In this document: positions 1-5,129 of the stretch, piece after piece | How the letters are laid out: each line of letters opens with the position of its first letter | How positions within the stretch are numbered: position 1 is the first letter of the stretch | Source of the DNA: Acidobacteria bacterium CG_4_9_14_3_um_filter_49_7 | Lineage (GTDB): Bacteria; Acidobacteriota; Holophagae; Thermotomaculales; Thermotomaculaceae | Length of the DNA stretch: 5,751 nt | NCBI GenBank assembly: GCA_002789615.1 | Contig: PFTO01000022.1 | Location: 1 to 5,751 of the forward strand | Direction of reading: 5' to 3' | Notes under the pieces: model-generated | Told to the model about the DNA's origin: nothing | What the model saw: the letters and a program-made list of their open reading frames with translations, nothing else | Database searches by the model: none | Made by a program: the position numbers and the translations under genes

Positions 1-288
1 GTTAGGGCTGATATTCCCTGACAATCCCAGGTTCTGCTCTTTCATAATGTCCTGCAACCTGGACCGTTCAAATACACGGAAATTGCCCTTCTCAACCAAC
101 GCCGTAGTAAACAAGTCCACCAGCGCGGCAGAAATTTCGCGCTTATGGGGCCGAAAACCCGACCATAAGCCTGCCTCGTCCACAGGGAAATCAATAATGG
201 CCACTCTGGGACGCTCATCTTCTGCCTTGACAAAAGACACGCTGCCCGCAACTAGAAGTACAAAAAGTACGAAAGCAATTTTTTTCAT
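1..288 (-). CDS. CsgG-family envelope protein, N-terminal part (runs off the left edge)
   Basis: Ninety-six codons are present from an ATG at 288-286, open to base 1, so the C-terminus lies outside the window. Residues 1-22 form a signal peptide: MKK, a hydrophobic stretch, then a likely cut after VKA. There is no lipobox cysteine, unlike E. coli CsgG, so it should be an exported non-lipoprotein. The mature part starts with RVAIIDFP (28-35), followed by LVDLFTTALVEKGNFRV (56-72), FERSRLQDIM (73-82) and QNLGLSG (85-91). This is the typical opening of the CsgG/HfaB family, whose members form outer-membrane secretion channels or periplasmic nucleotide-binding-like domains of unknown role. An AAGGAG ribosome site (300-295) lies 6 nt before the ATG. 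It follows the HU-like gene after 92 bp with no clear terminator, so co-transcription is possible. Family is fairly sure; specific function is not. Confidence 0.85.
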   Translation of the reverse strand, partial: MKKIAFVLFVLLVAGSVSFVKAEDERPRVAIIDFPVDEAGLWSGFRPHKREISAALVDLFTTALVEKGNFRVFERSRLQDIMKEQNLGLSGNISPN

Positions 289-334
289 ATGCTACTCCTT
301 TTCTTGCTCTGAAAGCTTAATACAACTAAATTAC

Positions 335-351
335 TATCCTTCGGGAAGATA
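335..351. other. Imperfect inverted repeat between the HU-like and CsgG-family genes
   Basis: CTTC and GAAG flank a GG loop, and TAT/ATA pairs outside them with one bulged C, giving about 7 pairs. No T-run follows on the minus strand, so it is a poor intrinsic terminator. It could be a weak hairpin or chance. The rest of the 289-380 gap holds the ribosome site of the CsgG-family gene and no convincing promoter. Confidence 0.25.
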
Positions 352-380
352 TGATTTGACGCAGCTCACATCCCCGCCTT

Positions 381-653
381 TTAGTTCAAAGAAGCTTTCA
401 GATCCTTCCCCACTTTGAAGTAGACAATAGTTTTCGGCGGAACATCTACCAGTTCTCCGGTCTTTGGATTTCGGCCTTTTCTTGCACGACGCTGACGGAG
501 ACGAAAACTGCCGAATCCGCGCAATTCAATCCCTTCTCCTCCCTTCAGCGATTCGATGATGGATGAGAAGAAAACGTTCACAGTCCGTTCTGCTTCCTTC
601 CTGGAAAAGTCCAGCTCGGTAATTAGTTTGTTTACAAGGTCTGCTTTCGTCAT
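381..653 (-). CDS. HU/IHF-family DNA-binding protein
   Basis: This 90-residue protein has the normal length of HU and IHF subunits, small dimeric nucleoid proteins that bend DNA. Visible hallmarks are the N-terminal helix MTKADLVNKL (1-10), RGFGSF (45-50) in the beta saddle, the DNA-contacting arm GRNPKTGE (60-67) whose Pro63 is the residue that intercalates and kinks DNA, and the C-terminal FKVGKDL (79-85). MTKADL and GRNPKTGE resemble IHF-beta as well as HU, so I do not assign a subunit. The ATG at 653 is chosen because GGGGAGGGA lies just upstream; a longer reading from a TTG at 716 would run through the promoter. It has its own promoter, 74 bp after the TPR gene, so it is probably a separate transcription unit, possibly extending into the CsgG-family gene. 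Confidence 0.96.
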   Translation of the reverse strand: MTKADLVNKLITELDFSRKEAERTVNVFFSSIIESLKGGEGIELRGFGSFRLRQRRARKGRNPKTGELVDVPPKTIVYFKVGKDLKASLN

Positions 654-656
654 AAA

Positions 657-665
657 TCCCTCCCC
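657..665 (-). promoter_or_regulatory. Ribosome binding site of the HU-like gene
   Basis: The minus strand reads GGGGAGGGA, with GGAGG 5 nt before the ATG at 653. It settles the start against the longer in-frame reading from a TTG at 716. Confidence 0.85.
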
Positions 666-687
666 AATATTTTGGAACCTTTTCTCT

Positions 688-716
688 AATTTACGGCTGA
701 TCGTCCGTAAAGTCAA
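688..716 (-). promoter_or_regulatory. Sigma-70-type promoter of the HU-like gene
   Basis: On the minus strand, TTGACT (716-711, 5 of 6 to TTGACA) is separated by 17 nt from TAAATT (693-688, 4 of 6 to TATAAT). Transcription would start near 681, leaving a leader of about 28 nt that contains the ribosome site. The -35 box starts 12 nt past the stop codon of the TPR gene. Confidence 0.65.
690..711. promoter_or_regulatory. 22-bp near-palindrome inside the HU-like promoter (candidate operator)
   Basis: Perfect 7-bp arms TTTACGG (690-696) and CCGTAAA (705-711) flank 8 bp with a central GATC (699-702), so 18 of 22 positions are symmetric. It fills the -35/-10 spacer and touches both boxes, the usual place for a repressor site. 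No T-run follows on either strand, so it is not a standard terminator for the TPR gene. Confidence 0.5.
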
Positions 717-727
717 GTATTTATCTG

Positions 728-1768
728 CTACTTTGGCAACTTATTCAGCACTTTTTCCGCTTTTTCCTTTGTGTCGGCAAATTGTTTTGCGCGCTGGAAG
801 GCAATTCTCGCCTGTTTTGGCTGGTTAAAATTTAGATAACTCCAGCCCAATCGGTAATAGATATCTCCGCTTTCCAGTCCAAGGGCGAGGCACCGTTCAT
901 AAGCAAATGCAGCATCTTTAAACTTTCCCACTTCGTCACACACTTTTCCAAATAACAGAAAATAATCAGCTGACAGATTGGGCAAATCCTTGCATTTTAC
1001 CAACACCTGAAAGGTCTGCTGAAATTTTGCCATCTTAAAAAACTCTTCAGCATTCGACATGCAATCCTGTTTCTGAAAGTAGTTCTCATAATCCTGCCCC
1101 ATATCACCCGCCAGGTTATCCAGCATCCGCTGGATGCGAGGTTTGTCGTCCGGTTTTACAACGTTCAGAAGCTTTCTTGCGTAGTAATATGCCTCCAGTC
1201 GGTTATTTTCCACCTTCAGGTAACTTTCGCTTAAACGCGAATAGGCCTCCGGGCGGGAAGGATCAAGCTCAATTGCCTTTTTCCACCATTCCCGTGCAGG
1301 TTTGAGGTCACCTTGTCCAACCGTCAATTCACCGAGCCGAATATAGGAAAGATAGTCGTTGGGATGGTATTTCAAAACTTTACTGTATGTTTCTATAGCA
1401 TCCGGTATGGAATTTAATGCCACCAGATATTCTGCCTTTAAAACCTGAATATCCAGATCCCCCGGTTTCTCTGCAGCCGCCTTTTCAATATACGCATAGC
1501 CCTTCGCGGGTTCCTTGTTTTCCATGAAGCACACAGCCGCGTGGTAGAAAATGGCCACATCAATATTGTCATGCTTCTTGTTTTTTTCAAAAAACTTCAG
1601 ATACAAAGGGATAGCTTTATCATACTGGCTCTCTCCGTAGAGCGCTTCAGCTTTTTTCAGATATTTCTCTCCCTTCAGATTCATGGAAGAGGATATCTTC
1701 TTAAAAATAGACGACTGGGCATTGACCGCCATCACCATTACCAAGGTCCATACAACTACAGTTCTCAT
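728..1768 (-). CDS. Exported TPR-repeat protein
   Basis: 346 residues from the ATG at 1768. Residues 1-17 look like a signal peptide (hydrophobic VVVWTLVMVMAV, likely cut after VNA), so the protein should be periplasmic or beyond. The rest is helical with TPR spacing of about 34 residues: units near 33-66, 70-103, 104-137 and 138-171, with typical endings such as AIELDPSRPEAY (165-176), then a less regular middle and two more units in the last ~80 residues (VGKFKDAAFAYERCLALG, FNQPKQARIAFQRA). TPRs mediate protein-protein contact; no catalytic domain is visible. Its ATG overlaps the stop of the double-FHA gene as ATGA, so it is probably translationally coupled to it. An in-frame TTG at 1777 would add MRK and has a better-spaced ribosome site. 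Likely role: soluble partner of the two FHA membrane proteins (inferred). Confidence 0.88.
   Translation of the reverse strand: MRTVVVWTLVMVMAVNAQSSIFKKISSSMNLKGEKYLKKAEALYGESQYDKAIPLYLKFFEKNKKHDNIDVAIFYHAAVCFMENKEPAKGYAYIEKAAAEKPGDLDIQVLKAEYLVALNSIPDAIETYSKVLKYHPNDYLSYIRLGELTVGQGDLKPAREWWKKAIELDPSRPEAYSRLSESYLKVENNRLEAYYYARKLLNVVKPDDKPRIQRMLDNLAGDMGQDYENYFQKQDCMSNAEEFFKMAKFQQTFQVLVKCKDLPNLSADYFLLFGKVCDEVGKFKDAAFAYERCLALGLESGDIYYRLGWSYLNFNQPKQARIAFQRAKQFADTKEKAEKVLNKLPK
1765..1768 (-). other. ATGA stop/start overlap (double-FHA gene / TPR gene)
   Basis: TGA at 1767-1765 ends the double-FHA gene and ATG at 1768-1766 starts the TPR gene. This arrangement typically gives translational coupling. 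Confidence 0.8.
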
Positions 1769-3810
1769 TTTTCGCAATCTGCTATCCTCTTCAGTGCTTT
1801 CTTGTACAAGGGGTTTTCTTTCGGGACCATCAGTATCACCTGTTTGAAATAAAACACCGCTCTTTTACAGTCGTTGTACTGAGTTTGCTCAATATATCCT
1901 TTATTGTACAGTTCCTGGCCTTTGTTTTCGATGTCCAGCTTCATTGTAGCGGCCGTCTGCATACCGGGTTTTGCATTAAGAATTTTTATCAGGTAATTGT
2001 ATGCCGCCGCATAGTTCTGTTCCCTGTACAGAGAAGTCGCCTTGTTCATATAATAGTCCACCATCATCGACATGGAATCCCTTTCTATCTTTCCGTCTTC
2101 TCCATAAAGGTTTCGTTTGGATATCTCAAACACTTTCTCAAACATGGGGACGGCCTGGGAAACCTTACCCTGCAACACCAGTTTCTTTCCGTTTTCATAA
2201 TTTTCCCGTACCTGGTTCATATATTCTTTCAGGTGCAGGACCCTCGAAGGAACCTTCAGATTTTTCTCAAAATAGGCATTGGAGGCCTGAAAAATGCTGT
2301 CCAGAGCATCCACGATACGTCCATTCAGATACAAATCCTTCGCCTTTTGCAATGAGATTTCAGCCTTCCGGTTTGCTGCCCTTTGTTTACTGATGTATGC
2401 CGAACGTGCTGAAAGTCGCTTCTGGAATGTTTTGTATTTCTGTTCTATGTCCGTGTATTCATCGGCAATTTCCTTATTATCCGGAAATTTTTCCTTTAAA
2501 TCCCCTGCCAGCTTAAACGCCGTTTCAAAATCGCCATCGCCCAATTTCCCTTGAATTTCTTCTCCCTGTTTGTCAATGTAGGCGGATCCTGCATCCTTCA
2601 ATGTCTGTTGTCCCCGTTTTGAATAGATGGATTCCGGGCTGATTTGACTCTGAAGCTGACGTGCAGCTGCAAAATCATTCGCTTGAGCCTGTTTATTCAT
2701 GTCAAGAAATTTCGCGCGATTCTCAATTTCCATTTTGGCCTCTGCCAGCTCTTTATCCGCCCCCTGCAACTGAAAGCTCTGTATCAGTTCCACGACCTTG
2801 TCCCAGTCCTGATTCTCGAGTGACAACCTTACCTCTTTCATGATTTCTGCCCGGGTCAGGCGATTCCCTTTTTGCGCAGGTTCGCCAGAGCCGCCAGATG
2901 GCAATACCATCAGCAGGATCAGCAGGAACAGCAACACGCCACCAACACCGATCAGCAATTTCTTTTTGCTGTCAAGCCCGCCACCGCTGCTTTTCCCTTC
3001 TTTCAAATCATCAAAGGAAAAGAGCTTTCCTGGTGCCAGATAAACTGCGGAGACATCTCCGAAACGCAGGAGGTCACCGTGGCGCAAGGTGTGATGTGTG
3101 ACCTGCTTATCCCTGACAAAAAGACCGTTTGTGCTATTTTCGTCATCAACAGAAAAAGACTTATCGCCCGTTCGAACAAATCTGGCATGGATCCGGGAAA
3201 TGGATACATCATCAATCTGAATATCACTGTCCGATTCCCTGCCTACCTGCATTTCCGCTTTTTCAAGACTGAACTCTTTCGTCGGGTTCAGGTCGGAATC
3301 CAATAACACCAAACGTGGTGTGATTAATACGTTTTTCATTCCGAAGAGGATCGTCTTATTCGCCGAACAGGGAGCTGATGGCGAAGCATCCCCTGGTCCA
3401 GGCGTTTGTTGCAGCATGGGGATATCCGGCACTTCAGTGATGTCCACCATCACTGTGCCTTCAGCTGGTTGCTCAGGTTGAGGGGATGGTTCAAAACCAC
3501 TCGGTTCCTGTTCGCATTCCATTAGAAATTCGATGGAACCAAAGGCGATCCGATCACCACATGCGACTATCGTTCGTTCTGTCAATTTCGTGCCATTTAC
3601 AAAAACACCGTTGGTGCTGTTCAAATCTTCAAGGGCAAGGTCTCCGCCCACGTATTCCAGAACTGCATGGTAGGAAGACACGTTTGGCAGGGGTATAATC
3701 AAATCATTGTCCCTTTTTCGTCCCACTGTGATTCGGCTATGGTCCGCCGTCAACTCAAAACTGGCACTTTCCTCCAGTGTGGAACTGAGCGGTCTGAATA
3801 CTATTTTCAT
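1765..3810 (-). CDS. Double-FHA membrane protein with long helical/TPR-like C-terminal domain
   Basis: 681 residues. FHA domain 1 spans ~3-97 with Gly30-Arg31, Ser45-x-x-His48 and NSTNG (64-68). A Pro/Glu-rich linker (~100-150) contains GTVMVD and NKTIL (151-155). FHA domain 2 spans ~166-258 with Gly190-Arg191, Ser205-x-x-His208 and NSTNG (225-229). Both keep the Arg, Ser, His and Asn residues with which FHA domains bind phosphothreonine. One membrane helix (~285-303) follows Lys282-284, so the N-terminus should be cytoplasmic. Residues ~320-681 are helical, partly coiled-coil-like, with degenerate TPR-type helix pairs such as NYAAAYNYLIKILNAKPG, and should lie outside the cytoplasm. The ATG overlaps the upstream FHA gene's stop (ATGA). 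I infer a phosphorylation-sensing membrane scaffold. No kinase or phosphatase lies in the window. Confidence 0.92.
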   Translation of the reverse strand: MKIVFRPLSSTLEESASFELTADHSRITVGRKRDNDLIIPLPNVSSYHAVLEYVGGDLALEDLNSTNGVFVNGTKLTERTIVACGDRIAFGSIEFLMECEQEPSGFEPSPQPEQPAEGTVMVDITEVPDIPMLQQTPGPGDASPSAPCSANKTILFGMKNVLITPRLVLLDSDLNPTKEFSLEKAEMQVGRESDSDIQIDDVSISRIHARFVRTGDKSFSVDDENSTNGLFVRDKQVTHHTLRHGDLLRFGDVSAVYLAPGKLFSFDDLKEGKSSGGGLDSKKKLLIGVGGVLLFLLILLMVLPSGGSGEPAQKGNRLTRAEIMKEVRLSLENQDWDKVVELIQSFQLQGADKELAEAKMEIENRAKFLDMNKQAQANDFAAARQLQSQISPESIYSKRGQQTLKDAGSAYIDKQGEEIQGKLGDGDFETAFKLAGDLKEKFPDNKEIADEYTDIEQKYKTFQKRLSARSAYISKQRAANRKAEISLQKAKDLYLNGRIVDALDSIFQASNAYFEKNLKVPSRVLHLKEYMNQVRENYENGKKLVLQGKVSQAVPMFEKVFEISKRNLYGEDGKIERDSMSMMVDYYMNKATSLYREQNYAAAYNYLIKILNAKPGMQTAATMKLDIENKGQELYNKGYIEQTQYNDCKRAVFYFKQVILMVPKENPLYKKALKRIADCEK
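1785..1790 (-). promoter_or_regulatory. Ribosome-site-like AGAGGA that favours the alternative TTG start
   Basis: AGAGGA lies 7 nt before a TTG at 1777 but 16 nt before the ATG at 1768. It therefore supports a start three codons earlier, giving a more basic signal-peptide N-terminus (MRKMR). The choice between TTG and the coupled ATG is open. Confidence 0.4.
3807..3810 (-). other. ATGA stop/start overlap (single-FHA gene / double-FHA gene)
   Basis: TGA at 3809-3807 ends the single-FHA gene and ATG at 3810-3808 starts the double-FHA gene. No normally spaced ribosome site is present (AGGA is about 13 nt upstream), so re-initiation by coupling is likely. Confidence 0.85.
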
Positions 3811-4745
3811 TTTAATTTTGCCATCCTGAATGAAGCCGTGCGGTAAATCAGCGACGATTCATCCGGTATCATTGCCTGAATTGTCTCATACACGCGTACT
3901 GCGCCTTCTTTATCATTATCACTTTCAGCCAGCCATGCCTGCTGAAACAATTCTTTCAACTTCTTTTTCAACTGTTGCTCTGTCTGGACAATTTCAGGAT
4001 TGAGTTCATCCCAGAGTGGCGGTCTGGGTTCAATTTCCATAATGCTTCCCTTTGCCCGGTAAAAGTACAACAACGCAGTAAACTCAGCGTCAAGGTTAAC
4101 TTTGCTCATTTTCAGCTTTTCCAGCCCCAGTTTGTAATAGGAGTTTGCCTGCTCCAGGTTCTTCCTGTCATCGATCTGATCCCTCACCTGTTGCCCGAGC
4201 TTCAGAAAATATGTATTCAACATCCCTGCACGCATTGGCGCAGGTGCATTTTTCTTCGTCCCATTTGAAGGCAGAAGCAGCAATATCAGTAGAATCAAGA
4301 GGACTCCTCCACCAACTCCCCCTATAATCATCTGTTTCTTCGTGAAAGGCAGCTTGCTGACTCGAGCTGCATCCAGTTCCTCTCGGGTTATCATCATGGT
4401 TTTGTTACCACCGATCTCCTCAACAGGGCCACTCTCCGGTGTTGCAGCAGCACCTTCTGTATGCACGATAATTTTATAATTGCAGAAAGAGATTTCCGCC
4501 TTGTGCCTTAATGGAACAGCAGAAGACAGCGCCTCACCATTCAGAAAAGTGCCATTCACGCTCCCTTCATCCCGCACATAGACTTGGCCATCCTGCTCAA
4601 ATATTGTAAGGTGAAGGGACGACACCATCAGATCATTGACAATCAAATGACAGTCTGTCCCTCTGCTGATGGACATAACACCGCCGGTCAACTCAAATTC
4701 GCGGTCTTTCTTTTCGTTCACATAGAAAACTATTCTAATACTCAT
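3807..4745 (-). CDS. Single-FHA membrane protein with helical C-terminal domain
   Basis: 312 residues. The FHA domain covers ~3-95: Arg28, Ser42-x-x-His45 and GSVNG (61-65) are the expected phosphothreonine-contact positions. The usual Gly before the first Arg is Ser27 here, a variation that may still bind. A linker carries NKTMM (114-118). One membrane helix (~139-158, Gly- and Leu-rich) follows Lys136-Lys137, placing FHA in the cytoplasm. Residues ~165-312 are predicted helical, with a TPR-like end (AVRVYETIQAMIP, 282-294), and should be extracytoplasmic. Linker, membrane helix and C-terminus can all be aligned with the next gene's product, so the two are paralogs. It starts 14 bp after the DUF192 gene without a well-placed ribosome site, and a promoter sits just in front. 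Function beyond phosphopeptide recognition is unknown. Confidence 0.92.
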   Translation of the reverse strand: MSIRIVFYVNEKKDREFELTGGVMSISRGTDCHLIVNDLMVSSLHLTIFEQDGQVYVRDEGSVNGTFLNGEALSSAVPLRHKAEISFCNYKIIVHTEGAAATPESGPVEEIGGNKTMMITREELDAARVSKLPFTKKQMIIGGVGGGVLLILLILLLLPSNGTKKNAPAPMRAGMLNTYFLKLGQQVRDQIDDRKNLEQANSYYKLGLEKLKMSKVNLDAEFTALLYFYRAKGSIMEIEPRPPLWDELNPEIVQTEQQLKKKLKELFQQAWLAESDNDKEGAVRVYETIQAMIPDESSLIYRTASFRMAKLK

Positions 4746-4753
4746 TTTTCCCG

Positions 4754-4782
4754 ATTATATTACCTTTCTGAGATACGTTCAA
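4754..4782 (-). promoter_or_regulatory. Promoter of the FHA-FHA-TPR genes, possibly leaderless
   Basis: On the minus strand, TTGAAC (4782-4777) stands 17 nt before a perfect TATAAT (4759-4754). It overlaps the last codons of the DUF192 gene. With a 6-8 nt discriminator, transcription would begin at 4747-4745, that is 0-2 nt before or at the ATG at 4745. The only purine-rich stretches nearby are AAAGG 17 nt away and GGGA about 3 nt away, neither a good ribosome site. Confidence 0.5.
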
Positions 4783-5101
4783 GTGCTTTGTTTTCTTTTA
4801 TGAGCCCTATTCCCTCCACGACAGCCCATGCACCTGAGCACGAGAACAGACGAAAAGGAGGAACATTCTTCGCTCTTAATACCAGTCCTTCCCTGTCAAC
4901 GAAAATTGCGTCTATTGCAAAGGCCATGAAAAACGTATGAATGGAATCACACGGCACAATCCGGTACGCTGAATCTGTTTCACTTCGAACGCCGAGCATG
5001 CCCCTGGCCCTTGTCCATATGGTATGGCAGGAAACCAGCGGCCGCTTCACAACAGAACCGTCATCATAAAAGAAGGAAATTGTGTCTATACCCACCCGCA
5101 C
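4760..5101 (-). CDS. DUF192-family protein
   Basis: 113 residues from a GTG at 5101. The DUF192 core is plain: TRARGMLG (30-37), then SIHTFFMAFAIDAIFVDREG (53-72), then NVPPFRL (79-85) and GAWAVVE (90-96). Many family members are longer and carry a signal peptide; this one starts directly before the core strand and should be cytoplasmic. No biochemical activity is established for the family. To my knowledge short DUF192 proteins recur in Tad pilus loci of several Gram-negative phyla, which fits tadC 28 bp upstream. AAAGG lies 3 nt before GTG 5101 and 9 nt before GTG 5095, so the start may be two codons later. The last codons overlap the -35 region and spacer of the promoter for the next gene. 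Confidence 0.9.
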   Translation of the reverse strand: MRVGIDTISFFYDDGSVVKRPLVSCHTIWTRARGMLGVRSETDSAYRIVPCDSIHTFFMAFAIDAIFVDREGLVLRAKNVPPFRLFSCSGAWAVVEGIGLIKENKALERISER

Positions 5102-5129
5102 GTACCTTTCTTAACCAAGCAGTCAATAA

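Noticed and set aside
42..251. Minus-strand 69-codon frame at the left end
   Set aside because: It is out of frame within the CsgG-family gene, which has a signal peptide, ribosome site and family motifs.
289..380. A promoter for the CsgG-family gene
   Set aside because: TAGTAA and TATTAA could be -10 boxes, but neither has a TTGACA-like box at 16-18 nt. Nothing convincing.
690..711. Inverted repeat as a rho-independent terminator of the TPR gene
   Set aside because: The minus strand continues with ATTAGAGAAAAGG, no T-run, and the stem is AT-rich with an 8-nt loop. It fits an operator better.
654..716. N-terminal extension of the HU-like protein from a TTG at 716
   Set aside because: HU/IHF proteins start at the MTKADL helix. 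The extension runs through the -35/-10 region, and the strong ribosome site serves the ATG at 653.
1885..2393. Long plus-strand open frames (156 and 130 codons)
   Set aside because: They lie antisense inside the double-FHA gene, show no recognisable domain and lack good ribosome sites. Shadows of the coding strand.
2911..2937. Tandem 9-bp CAGCAGGA-type repeat
   Set aside because: It is the reverse complement of Leu/Ile codons of the membrane helix, short and imperfect; explained by protein composition.
5102..5129. TTGACT (5126-5121) as a -35 box for the DUF192 gene
   Set aside because: No TATAAT-like hexamer lies 16-18 nt downstream; GTTAAG is too close and the 28-bp gap fits an operon.
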